Part shown: in pieces, positions 33,724 to 42,623 of the stretch | Layout of the letters: every line of letters starts with the position of its first letter | Position numbering within the stretch: the stretch's first letter is position 1 | NCBI GenBank assembly: GCA_001464115.1 | Contig: LNES01000003.1 | Span: 766,943 to 830,942, forward strand | Source: Chlamydiae bacterium Ga0074140 | Lineage (GTDB): Bacteria > Chlamydiota > Chlamydiia > Chlamydiales > Rhabdochlamydiaceae | Direction: 5' to 3' | DNA: 64,000 nucleotides | Notes under the pieces: model-generated | Database searches by the model: none | What the model saw: the letters and a program-made list of their open reading frames with translations, nothing else | Told to the model about the DNA's origin: nothing | Made by a program: the position numbers and the translations under genes

Positions 33724-35556
33724 ATGTGTGGAATTTTTGGATATCTGGGAAAACGCAACTCTGCGCAAATCTGCATAGAGGGTTTGAAGCGACTCGAATA
33801 CCGTGGATATGACTCGGCTGGCATTGCAGGAATTTCCGCTGGCCAGCTCGTCACCTGCAAAGAGATCGGCAAGGTTCGCGTCTTAGAAGATGCTGTAACC
33901 ACGCAGGCATTAAGTTTTGACATTGCCATTGCCCACACCCGCTGGGCAACACATGGAAAACCCTCCAAAGAAAATGCCCATCCTCACTTTGATCAGAATC
34001 GGGCAATCGCTGTCGTGCATAACGGAATCATCGAGAACCACGCCCCCTTAAAAGCCATGCTGTTAAAGAAGGGATTCACATTCCAATCTGATACCGATAG
34101 CGAAGTTGTGGCTCAGCTCATCTCTCATTTCTACGAGGGAGATCTTCTTGTTGCTGTACAAAAATCCCTCTCACTCATGCAAGGTTTTTGGGGACTTGCA
34201 ATTATCCACAAAGACCATCCCGACCAGATCATCGCCGCTGCAAAAGAGAATCCCATCGCCATTGCGCTCCACCCGAATCGCACTGAAGCCTATATCTCTT
34301 CAGATGCCAACGCCTTCACCTCCTCGGATCTCGACATCGTCTTCTTACGCAGTGACGAGGTCGCTCTCGTCTCACAAGAACAGGTAAAAATCTTCGACGC
34401 ATCCGCAGCACCTGTCTCGATCAACCTCAAAAAACTAGGACTCGAACAGCATACGATCTCGAAAAATGGATTCGATCACTTCATGCTAAAAGAGATCTTC
34501 GAACAGCCACACACAATTCAACAGGCATTTCACAATCGATTTATCGAAGATTATGGAATGGCAGAATTTGAAAATTTAGGGCTTACACCAAAAGATCTTC
34601 TTGCCGTCCGCCGTATTCTCATTTTGGCGTGTGGAACTTCCTGGCATGCAGGTTCGATTGCAGCCTCTCTTTTTGAAGATAAAGCGCGCATTCCTACACA
34701 AGCAGAAATCGCCTCCGAATTCCGCTATAAAAATCCGATTATCTCAGAAGATACTCTCGTCATCGCGATCAGCCAATCTGGTGAGACTCTCGACACAATC
34801 GCCGCCGTGCGAGAAGTAAAAAGCAAGGGTGCGAAGGTTCTCGGTATTTGCAATGCCAGAAACTCCTCTCTCTCGCGCGAAGCAGACTACTGTATTTTCT
34901 TGCGCGCCGGCCCTGAAATCAGCGTCTGTTCAACAAAAGCGTTTACCAGCCAGCTCACAGTTCTCTCTCTTTTTGCCCTACAGATGGCGAGACTGCGCCA
35001 TATGAGCAAAGAAGAGGGACAGCTCTTCTTAGCCGAACTTCAAGCCCTTCCTCCTAAAATCGAAAAAATTCTCGCACAAAAAGAAGAAATTGAGCGCCTT
35101 GCAGATAAGTACGCTTCATTCGAGAACTTCTCCTTTTTGGGCAGACATTACATGTTTACAACAGGCCTCGAGGCCGCTTTAAAGCTCAAAGAGATTAGTT
35201 ACCTCAATGCAATCGGCTATCCTGCTGGAGAGATGAAACATGGACCGATTGCTCTTGTAAACCCAGAAATGGTCATTGTTGGCATGTGCGGTAACGTCCG
35301 GACATACGAAAAGACTCTCAGCAACTTGATGGAGATGAAAGCGCGCGGGGCTCCTATCCTCGCCTTCGCCCCGGAAGGTTCACCAGAGATCTCTTCGATT
35401 GCAACAGATGTGATCTACCTTCCCCCTATCATCGACGAGCTCGCCTGCATCCTCTACTCTGTTGCAGCCCAGCTCTTCGCCTACTACATCGCCAAAAAAC
35501 GCGGAACTGACATCGATCAGCCTCGCAATTTGGCTAAATCCGTGACTGTCGAGTAA
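33724..35556 (+). CDS. glmS: Glutamine-fructose-6-phosphate aminotransferase (isomerizing)
   Basis: GlmS makes glucosamine-6-phosphate from fructose-6-phosphate and glutamine, the first step to UDP-GlcNAc for lipid A and peptidoglycan. The start is placed at 33724 so that Cys2 becomes the N-terminal nucleophile (MCGIFGYLG) of the class II glutaminase domain, with THGKPSKENAHPH after it. Two SIS domains follow (ISQSGETLDTIA; YPAGEMKHGPIALV). The C-terminus DQPRNLAKSVTVE is diagnostic. At 610 aa the length is normal. A possible TATAAT -10 box lies at 33700-33705 with a poor -35. Confidence 0.97.
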   Translation: MCGIFGYLGKRNSAQICIEGLKRLEYRGYDSAGIAGISAGQLVTCKEIGKVRVLEDAVTTQALSFDIAIAHTRWATHGKPSKENAHPHFDQNRAIAVVHNGIIENHAPLKAMLLKKGFTFQSDTDSEVVAQLISHFYEGDLLVAVQKSLSLMQGFWGLAIIHKDHPDQIIAAAKENPIAIALHPNRTEAYISSDANAFTSSDLDIVFLRSDEVALVSQEQVKIFDASAAPVSINLKKLGLEQHTISKNGFDHFMLKEIFEQPHTIQQAFHNRFIEDYGMAEFENLGLTPKDLLAVRRILILACGTSWHAGSIAASLFEDKARIPTQAEIASEFRYKNPIISEDTLVIAISQSGETLDTIAAVREVKSKGAKVLGICNARNSSLSREADYCIFLRAGPEISVCSTKAFTSQLTVLSLFALQMARLRHMSKEEGQLFLAELQALPPKIEKILAQKEEIERLADKYASFENFSFLGRHYMFTTGLEAALKLKEISYLNAIGYPAGEMKHGPIALVNPEMVIVGMCGNVRTYEKTLSNLMEMKARGAPILAFAPEGSPEISSIATDVIYLPPIIDELACILYSVAAQLFAYYIAKKRGTDIDQPRNLAKSVTVE

Positions 35557-35659
35557 TAGAAAAACCTAAACCACTAACATTAAGAAACTTATATATTATT
35601 GCGATTAATTCAATTTTATAATATAATTATTTTTAAAATTTAATTAATTAACAGAAATT

Positions 35660-37045
35660 ATGGCAGCAGGTATTAATCTAGAAACAGCAAGAGCGCGTCT
35701 GGTTCGTGTCGATGAGCCCCAACACCCCCCGGCGCCAGCCCCAGTGGAGCTTCAAGGGTTTATGATTCAGGTGGGCAATTCCAGCTTTTATGTCACACAC
35801 GTACGTGATGGCGTTCAGATGCTCCACTCCCAAGAGGAGTGGCAAAACCTCTTTGCAGGTCAAATTCAAACCTTTGTAGAGCAGCTCGAACAGGACAATG
35901 CCGATTTTGATCCCAACCAGGTCAGCGAACTCAGCATCGGCTTATCAGACCGAGGAGAGGTAAGCTACAAAACACAAGCTGACCCTACAAGAGTCTTACG
36001 CCTTCAAAACATAAATACGACCGCCCTTCGCATACTCGGCCGAGTTCTTGCAGATACGCTACCACCCCTGCCAGGCACTCTCCTCTGCCAAGGTTCATTT
36101 CATCAAGCAACTTCTCCTCTTGGAAGCGTCGTTCGAGGAGCATGCTCAGCCATTGACACGCAATTTGCCGAAAAAGCTCTTGTAGCCGGCAATGTGAATG
36201 TCCTAAACAGCGCTGTCATCGACAACGCTATTCTCGAAGGGCAGCTTAAATACAGCGACATGACCCGAACGTTACGCCAAAATCAGCATGAAGACAGAGT
36301 TGTCCATATGGACTTCGTCTTTGAGGGCATCGATAACGATTTTAACCACTACTTCCCGCTCCTTCAAAGAGGAGCCGTGCTGAATGGAATCATTCCTCAA
36401 GAGCAACCGGAAGAGGTATATTTGGCGATGTTAAAGCAGCTTCAAAATGCCGTGCCTACAAGAATCCATGCGGTTTTTGGAGGTATCACGAATGCTCATG
36501 GAGAGAGCTTCGGTCTGGTTTTATATAGAGACTCAGGAAACCCCCGCAACGTTCAGCGGGTCGCCTACTTTGATTCTCATAGCCACCCTCGAGAAAACGG
36601 AAGTTCGAATGCATGTGTAAGGCTCTTTAACAGCCTAGAGGAATCTGCTGCATTTTTAGCAAAACGAAATCCTTACGTTGCACCACGTATACCTGTGGCC
36701 CCAGGGCAAATTGATCGCCACAACGCGCTTTCCATTACGCCGCTTCATATCGACGTAAACCTGATTAGACTTCTGGCTGCTCAAGAAGATGATGAGAGAA
36801 CCGAATTCATCGAGAATATACAACGCGACAACCGTGTGCTCTCAGAGATCATCGCTTTAATCGTTTCACGAAATCTGACACCGCAAGGGCAAAACCCCAC
36901 CATTCTCCATGGAAGACAGCAGATCACGCAAAATCCGCGCGTCCTAGCAAATGTGCGCCTCGAACAAATTCTAGAACATCTCTCCGCTCGTGAAAGAGAT
37001 CAACTCCAAGTCGCGCAAATCGCCCTCCGTCAGCAAGTCTCTTAA
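35660..37045 (+). CDS. Putative secreted cysteine peptidase resembling herpesvirus-tegument-type (C76-like) deubiquitinases
   Basis: A 461-aa soluble protein preceded by a long AT-rich spacer. No close family is recognised. Visible landmarks are Gln149 and Cys162, 13 residues apart (HQATSPLGSVVRGACSAID), then His280, then VAYFDSHSHP with Asp305-x-His307, followed by a Gly-turn and a VRLFNSLEESAAFL helix. Viral tegument deubiquitinases of MEROPS family C76 use an early Gln and Cys, then an Asp-x-His pair in an FDSH-like strand turn. The order and the 13-residue Gln-Cys spacing fit that scheme. A host-directed deubiquitinase is therefore an inference worth testing; an unrelated alpha/beta protein remains possible. 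Confidence 0.6.
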   Translation: MAAGINLETARARLVRVDEPQHPPAPAPVELQGFMIQVGNSSFYVTHVRDGVQMLHSQEEWQNLFAGQIQTFVEQLEQDNADFDPNQVSELSIGLSDRGEVSYKTQADPTRVLRLQNINTTALRILGRVLADTLPPLPGTLLCQGSFHQATSPLGSVVRGACSAIDTQFAEKALVAGNVNVLNSAVIDNAILEGQLKYSDMTRTLRQNQHEDRVVHMDFVFEGIDNDFNHYFPLLQRGAVLNGIIPQEQPEEVYLAMLKQLQNAVPTRIHAVFGGITNAHGESFGLVLYRDSGNPRNVQRVAYFDSHSHPRENGSSNACVRLFNSLEESAAFLAKRNPYVAPRIPVAPGQIDRHNALSITPLHIDVNLIRLLAAQEDDERTEFIENIQRDNRVLSEIIALIVSRNLTPQGQNPTILHGRQQITQNPRVLANVRLEQILEHLSARERDQLQVAQIALRQQVS

Positions 37046-37098
37046 TTCCATCTTTTTTCTTGAAAAACCTCCGTGCATTACAGTAGGGTGAGTTTTGT

Positions 37099-38550
37099 AT
37101 GCGCTACCGCACAAAGCTCTATCTTTCGCTTCTTGGTGTGACATTCGCCAGCGTTCTGCTGGCGCTTTTCATTGTCTATCGTGAGACGAACAAGGAGTTC
37201 ATGCGTGAATACAACAGCAAGGTTCTCTCTATAGCCGCGACGACAGCCGCCTTTTTGGACGGAGACACGATCAAAACGATCGTTGCAGAGGAGGATGAAA
37301 ATAGAGCGGAATACCTTAAGATTCGCGAGCAGCTGCGGCGCGTAAGAGATGCGAATCGACGCAGCGATGTATATGTGAAATGGCTCTATACTTTCTGGCT
37401 CTCCCCTCATAATCCCGATCTGATTCTTTATGGCGTAGACCCGGAAGAGAATCCTAAAGACCATGCAAAGCCAGGAGATGTATACGAAGAGGCCGCCATC
37501 TATAAGCTCCAGGGCAATTTCCGTTCCTACTATGCGCCAGGGATATTTATCCATGACCCCACGGGCGTCTGGTTGATGGCGAGTGCGCCGATTTTAGATA
37601 GCCAGGGAAAAGTGGTCGGCGCGGTCGAGGTCGATATTAAAGCGCGCGATGTCATTGATGAGCTGCATAAACTGTTGATGTTTGGGCTGTCTGCTCTCGG
37701 CGTCGCTTCTCTTGTTGCTGTGACGCTTGCTTTCTTCCTCTCTCGTGCTGTAACGAGGTCGCTGACCACCTTAAGCAATTGCCTCAAAGAGATCGAGGTA
37801 GGAAATTTGGAAGCACGCGTCACGTTAAAAACGCATGATGAATTCCACACGATGGCCATGGCGATCAACGATATGGCCAAGGGTTTGCAAGAGCGAGAGC
37901 GGTTAAAAACCGGTTTTGCGCGCTATGTTTCACAGCATGTCCTCGAGAAGATTTTAAGCTCCGAATCCTCCTTCAAACTCGAAGGTGAACGTCGCAAGAT
38001 TACGGTGCTATTTTCTGATATCCGACAGTTCACAACGCTCGCGGAAAAGCTTCCCCCTGAACAAGTGGTTGCTATCCTGAATGAGTACTTCGAAAAAATG
38101 ATCGAGGTCATTTTTCGCAATCACGGGACACTCGACAAGTTTTTAGGTGATGGCCTCATGGTCGAGTTTGGCGCTCCTTTAGAAGATGAGAGACAAGAGG
38201 TCAACGCAGTGAGCTGTGCGATTGAGATGCAGAAGGAGCTGATTAAACTCTGTGACGAATGGAAAAAGAAGGGCCGTCCAGCAATTGAGATCGGCATCGG
38301 CATTCACACAGGTTTTGCGGTCGTAGGAAACATCGGCTCCGAAAAGCGTATTGAATACACCGCGATCGGAGATACCGTGAACGTAGCTGCACGCCTAGAG
38401 CAGGCCACAAAAACTTTAAAAGTTCCGATTTTGATTAGCGAAGCGACCCACTCCTCGCTCCCAAAAGATGCCTTTCAAACAAAAAATTTGGGACCACTTC
38501 AGGTCCATGGCAGAACAGGCGAACTCAACGTCTTCTCCGTAACGCCCTAA
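37099..38550 (+). CDS. Membrane-bound class III adenylate cyclase (periplasmic sensor, HAMP, cyclase domain)
   Basis: A 483-aa protein. An N-terminal membrane helix (residues 7-27) is followed by a periplasmic sensor domain of about 165 residues (Cache-like, ending with GVWLMASAPILDSQGKVVGAVEVD), a second helix (about 195-218), a HAMP linker, and a class III cyclase domain. The metal-binding Asp307 (FSDIRQFT) and Asp351 (DKFLGDGLM), with the preceding Lys, plus the GDTVNVAARLEQA transition-state Asn and Arg, are intact. It should therefore be catalytically active and prefer ATP. The ligand sensed is unknown. No cAMP effector is recognisable in this window. Confidence 0.92.
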   Translation: MRYRTKLYLSLLGVTFASVLLALFIVYRETNKEFMREYNSKVLSIAATTAAFLDGDTIKTIVAEEDENRAEYLKIREQLRRVRDANRRSDVYVKWLYTFWLSPHNPDLILYGVDPEENPKDHAKPGDVYEEAAIYKLQGNFRSYYAPGIFIHDPTGVWLMASAPILDSQGKVVGAVEVDIKARDVIDELHKLLMFGLSALGVASLVAVTLAFFLSRAVTRSLTTLSNCLKEIEVGNLEARVTLKTHDEFHTMAMAINDMAKGLQERERLKTGFARYVSQHVLEKILSSESSFKLEGERRKITVLFSDIRQFTTLAEKLPPEQVVAILNEYFEKMIEVIFRNHGTLDKFLGDGLMVEFGAPLEDERQEVNAVSCAIEMQKELIKLCDEWKKKGRPAIEIGIGIHTGFAVVGNIGSEKRIEYTAIGDTVNVAARLEQATKTLKVPILISEATHSSLPKDAFQTKNLGPLQVHGRTGELNVFSVTP

Positions 38551-38568
38551 TAAGACTTAAAGGGCGGA

Positions 38569-38598
38569 TTGACTTGTCCTTTTCCCAAATGCGATAAT
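38569..38598 (+). promoter_or_regulatory. Predicted promoter of the NUDIX gene, near-leaderless
   Basis: TTGACT (38569-38574) and GATAAT (38593-38598) are spaced by 18 bases. The start codon at 38606 is only eight bases after the -10 box, so the transcript would be leaderless or almost so. Confidence 0.5.
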
Positions 38599-38605
38599 CA
38601 AGACT

Positions 38606-39169
38606 ATGGAAAAATCGAAGCAGCAAGAGGCTCAGGAAAAAACCGCTAAGGTACAAAGTCGGGTCGTGCATACGAGTCGGGTCTTTTTCTTGAGAGAAGA
38701 CACCGTTCAAATTGCGGGGCGACCCACCAAAACGTGGGACATCATCGTTCATCCCGGTGCTGTCGTCATCATCCCTGTAAATGATCGTGGTGAACTTCTT
38801 CTAGTTAAACAGTGGCGCCGAGCTGCTGCACAGGTGGTCATCGAACTCCCTGCAGGCACCTTGGAAGAGGATGAACCGATCTTTACGTGTGCCCAGAGAG
38901 AGCTTCAGGAAGAGACCGGGTATTTAGCGAAGGAGCTCATCCCTTTTGGCGGCTGCTATACAATTCCGGGTTACTGCACAGAATATCTCCACTTTTTTCT
39001 CGCTCTAGGGCTTCAACACTCTCCTCTTCCCCCGGACGAAGATGAACAGATCGATCTTGTCGCCATCTCCCTTGACAAGGCGCTTGAAATGATCGATAAC
39101 GGGCTTATCAATGATGCGAAGACAATTGCAGGTATTCTTCGTTATGAACGCTGGTTAAAAAAGCAGTGA
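38606..39169 (+). CDS. NUDIX hydrolase, ADP-ribose pyrophosphatase type
   Basis: A 187-aa enzyme that hydrolyses nucleoside diphosphates linked to another moiety. The NUDIX box is complete: Gly at the start of GTLEEDE, then AQRELQEETGY, preceded by VIELPAGTLE as in ADP-ribose pyrophosphatases (NudF/YqkG-like). A downstream GGCYTIPGYCTE loop supports ADP-ribose-type specificity. The first 20 residues are polar and charged. No ribosome-binding site is visible, in line with the near-leaderless promoter. Its stop overlaps the GTG start of the AsmA-like gene by four bases. Confidence 0.9.
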   Translation: MEKSKQQEAQEKTAKVQSRVVHTSRVFFLREDTVQIAGRPTKTWDIIVHPGAVVIIPVNDRGELLLVKQWRRAAAQVVIELPAGTLEEDEPIFTCAQRELQEETGYLAKELIPFGGCYTIPGYCTEYLHFFLALGLQHSPLPPDEDEQIDLVAISLDKALEMIDNGLINDAKTIAGILRYERWLKKQ

Positions 39170-42100
39170 AAAGGCTTCTTCTTCTATCTCTTCTTCTCAT
39201 TTTTGGGGTTATCGCCGCGGCTCCAACTCTCATTTCCTTTCAGCGAGGGAAAAATTACCTTCTATCTTTCATTGAAAAATCCTCTCGTTATCAGATTTCA
39301 ATTGATGAGCTCTCTTTGAGCTGGTTTGGCGCGCAAACGGTAAAGGGTCTGAAAATCCAAGAGAGAGCCGATGAGCCGTTGTTAACATGCCAAGAGATCA
39401 CTACCTCTGCTCCGCTTTGGCATCTTCTTTTTGGAGGAAGGGATTTTCAAAAGCTCCAAGTTGTTAAACCCTCCCTTACTCTGCAGGCGAACGCACTTAC
39501 CCAACCTGTTTCGTTTATAAAAATTAAGAGAGCCGCCCTCATCCCCTCTTTTTCGTTCAACCTCAGCTTTCTTCCTATTGCGGCAGACCTTTCCATTACA
39601 GATGGGGAGTTCTCCCTCTACAAGCAAAAAGATCTCCTGGTTCGCTACCATGCACTAAAAGTAGAAGCGCGCATTCCGCCCTCACACGCCTTTGCTGAAT
39701 GGAACGCTTCAGGAATGACTACAGAGGGGGAAATCGTCGGCAACTTCCAATCCACAGGCAGGATAAAAGATGATGAGGGATTAACAACAGAAACAGATTT
39801 CGTTAACTTCCCCATGCGCGGTGTCGACGCTCTTGTCTCCCATTTCCATCCGGAAATGGAGGGGCTACTTTTAGAGGGTATTGGTCGTTCGCTTAATCTT
39901 GCTTTAAAGAGCACCCTTTCCTCTCAAGAGCTCAGCTGCAGTCTTAATGCACGATCTGCATTTTTAACGGCCGAGATACAAACCACCGGAAATGCGGCAG
40001 CCATCTCCTTGGCGAAGCCTGGTAATTTTTCTCTAACACTCACCCCTTCTTTTGTGAAACGGCTCGAAAAATTTGTTCCTCTTCTCCAAAGCCTTACGTT
40101 TAAAACTCCCCTTCAAGGGAAGTTTTCGATCGACCAATTTAATCTACCAACTCCTGATAAGAAGCTAGATTTTGAGGCTCTCTCATTTAAAGCATCGCTC
40201 GTAACGGAACCGCTCTCTCTCATCTTGAAGTCCAAAGAATCTGTCGATCTACAAACGATGACATTCTTGCTCAGCAGTGGACGCTGGAATGAGGGCGTGG
40301 ATGCCATCCTCAACACAAAGACACGCATTGCAGGTCAAGAAAGCCCCATTTCTGCAACCGCAAAATTTTCCAAGAAGGATGGTCAGAATCGAGTAAATCT
40401 GGAGGCGACATCCTCTTCATTTAAGCTCGCCCCCGCAACACTTGCATGGGATGAAAAGCTTCTCACATTAACTTCGCCAACAACTCTCCGCATCGTCCCA
40501 ACTCAAGCGATGTTCTCCGTCGTGCTTCCAAAAGAGGTGCTTGTCAGAGAGGGAGCGGCATCTTGCGAAATCCACATCAAAACTCTATCTCTTCCTCTGG
40601 ACAAATCGTTCGAAGAGATTAATCTCCAAGCCGATCTCTCCACATCTGCGTTGCGCCTCGATGCGTTTTACGACAAAGGTCCTTTAGAACTTGCTCCTAT
40701 TACAGCAAAACTGGATCTCGCAACGCTGAAAAAAATTGCGCTTGATCTCGAATTAAAGCGAGCCGAGGGGGATCTTCTTCAGCTTGCATCAACAGGAAGT
40801 CTCGATTGGGCAAAACAGACGCTTCGCAGCTCAAACAGTTTTACGCTTTCGAAAAATCAAGCAAAATTGGGCTCTGGAAAGATTCTGGCTGAAGGCTCTC
40901 AGATCTTCACGCAAAAACCAACCTGGAATTTTATCGTCGATGCTCAAAGTCCGGATTTGAACGTGAAAGGAGCACTCAGCCTAAAAGACGAGGTCCTTAC
41001 GCTGACTAAAGATCCAGTAGAACTCTACCTGACCCTTACAGATGAAAGTTTTGCTCGCCTGGAAAGATGGTTAACAAAAAAAGACCCACTATTCCTGCTT
41101 TCGCAACCATGTGTGCTCGCCCTCACGATTTCGCGTTTAAATTTTCCTCTCACAAAAAATTGGAAAGAACTGCTCGTCACAGCTGATGGGGGATTTGATA
41201 AGTTTGCTTTTCAAGACAAAGCGACTGGTCAGCAAATAAAAATGAACAACCTTCAGCTCACAATTGATAAAAAGGAGAGTCAGGCGGCTCTTGCATTTAG
41301 TCTATCTTCTCAGATCGCCACCCGGGAGAGTCTTGAGGGAAAAATTTCCTGTATCGGCAAGCTTGTGGATTTGAACAACGCAAGTCACCCTTCCATCGAA
41401 CTCGATCTTGATATGATTCAATTTCCCACGCCTATTTTGGATCTTGTCTCTCACTTTGCCGAAAAAAACTCTCTTTCGCCACTCTTTGGAGATAAACTCG
41501 ATGCAAAAGCGCACTTGAAACTCGAAAAAGGGTCTGGCCCTATTGAGCTGAACCTGAACTCCTCCAACACTCGATTCTCTTTTGTAGGAGAAATGAAAGA
41601 GGGAATCTTCTCCCTTTCCGAGGCAGCCCATGCTCAGGTACTCATGACCGAAGAGCTCAGCCAGATGTTGTTAAAAGAGGTGAACCCCCTCTCCATCTCC
41701 TCTCTCTCTTCCTCGAATCCACTGACATTAAAGATCGAACCCGAAGGCTTCTCTCTACCCCTTAACGCTTGGAGAAAACTCTCCTTTTCGCGCGCGCGGA
41801 TTGAGCTGGGACAGATTAGCTGCCGCAACGAAGGCACACTACAAACCACGCTCGGCCTTCTCAAATCCAAAGAGTTTTCTAAAGAAAAACAGCTCCACCT
41901 CTGGTTTGCGCCGATCGATATTAGCAGCAAAGATGGAACTGTCTCCATTGAACGCACGGAAATTTTAATCAACCAGACCTTCGAGATCGCCACATGGGGA
42001 GATCTAGATCTACCCAACGAAACCGTGGATATGATCCTCGGGCTCACTGCTCAATGTTTAACCAAAGCTTTTGGCATCAAAAACCTCCCTTCAGATTATG

Positions 42101-42453
42101 TCATGCATATCCCCATGAAAGGAAAAATGAATGATGTAAAGCTCGATACAAAGTCGGCTACTGCCAAAATCGCCGCACTTCTGGTTTGGCAACAAGCTAC
42201 AGGAGGCGATTCCATAGGAGGTCTCCTGCCAGGAGGAAAAGGCTTTGGAGAAATCTTGGGACGCTTAGCCACCCTTCCCGATCGCGGGGCAAATACTCCC
42301 CCAGCTAAACATCCCTTTCCTTGGGAAAAATACAAACCCAGCGGGAAAGAGCGCAAAAGCGAGAAATCAAACAACAACCCCCCTATTAAGAAAAAGAACA
42401 AGATCAAAAAGGGAGACAAGCCGTTGAAGCAGCTCCTGAAAATCCTACGCTAA
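39166..42453 (+). CDS. Large AsmA/TamB-like envelope protein
   Basis: A 1095-aa protein with an N-terminal membrane anchor (residues 2-23, LLLLSLLLIFGVIAAAPTLIS) and a very long periplasmic, beta-strand-rich body made of repeated short strands with alternating hydrophobic residues. LSWFGAQTVKGLKIQ near the start and the late LDLPNETVDMILGLTAQCL block are characteristic of AsmA-like/DUF3971-type lipid-transfer proteins that bridge inner and outer membranes. The last 50 residues are Lys-rich and polar. The start is a GTG coupled to the NUDIX stop. A role in outer-membrane lipid homeostasis is inferred from family resemblance, not from a precise match. Confidence 0.78.
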   Translation: MKRLLLLSLLLIFGVIAAAPTLISFQRGKNYLLSFIEKSSRYQISIDELSLSWFGAQTVKGLKIQERADEPLLTCQEITTSAPLWHLLFGGRDFQKLQVVKPSLTLQANALTQPVSFIKIKRAALIPSFSFNLSFLPIAADLSITDGEFSLYKQKDLLVRYHALKVEARIPPSHAFAEWNASGMTTEGEIVGNFQSTGRIKDDEGLTTETDFVNFPMRGVDALVSHFHPEMEGLLLEGIGRSLNLALKSTLSSQELSCSLNARSAFLTAEIQTTGNAAAISLAKPGNFSLTLTPSFVKRLEKFVPLLQSLTFKTPLQGKFSIDQFNLPTPDKKLDFEALSFKASLVTEPLSLILKSKESVDLQTMTFLLSSGRWNEGVDAILNTKTRIAGQESPISATAKFSKKDGQNRVNLEATSSSFKLAPATLAWDEKLLTLTSPTTLRIVPTQAMFSVVLPKEVLVREGAASCEIHIKTLSLPLDKSFEEINLQADLSTSALRLDAFYDKGPLELAPITAKLDLATLKKIALDLELKRAEGDLLQLASTGSLDWAKQTLRSSNSFTLSKNQAKLGSGKILAEGSQIFTQKPTWNFIVDAQSPDLNVKGALSLKDEVLTLTKDPVELYLTLTDESFARLERWLTKKDPLFLLSQPCVLALTISRLNFPLTKNWKELLVTADGGFDKFAFQDKATGQQIKMNNLQLTIDKKESQAALAFSLSSQIATRESLEGKISCIGKLVDLNNASHPSIELDLDMIQFPTPILDLVSHFAEKNSLSPLFGDKLDAKAHLKLEKGSGPIELNLNSSNTRFSFVGEMKEGIFSLSEAAHAQVLMTEELSQMLLKEVNPLSISSLSSSNPLTLKIEPEGFSLPLNAWRKLSFSRARIELGQISCRNEGTLQTTLGLLKSKEFSKEKQLHLWFAPIDISSKDGTVSIERTEILINQTFEIATWGDLDLPNETVDMILGLTAQCLTKAFGIKNLPSDYVMHIPMKGKMNDVKLDTKSATAKIAALLVWQQATGGDSIGGLLPGGKGFGEILGRLATLPDRGANTPPAKHPFPWEKYKPSGKERKSEKSNNNPPIKKKNKIKKGDKPLKQLLKILR

Positions 42454-42541
42454 TAGACCTCTTGCGTAATTTGCTTTGCCTGGAAAAATCAGAGAAAAAA
42501 GGGCGGTTTTGACGGGCAAATGAAATTACGCAAGAGGTCTA
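42454..42541. repeat. Short inverted-repeat element abutting the AsmA-like stop codon
   Basis: TAGACCTCTTGCGTAATTT at the left end is the exact inverse of AAATTACGCAAGAGGTCTA at the right end, with a further partial pair (GCTTTGCC and GGGCAAAT). The element begins at the base after the TAA stop. No T-run follows, so an ordinary terminator is less likely than a small mobile palindrome. Confidence 0.75.
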
Positions 42542-42623
42542 ATGGAGAAGTGCTGAAGGATGAGTGCTGAATGATGAGCGGAAGAAAAGATCGCAAAAAG
42601 CCCCAGGAGATTCCGCGTTTAAT

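Noticed and set aside
42454..42541. Rho-independent terminator after the AsmA-like gene
   Set aside because: The stem ends are long but widely separated and there is no T-run.
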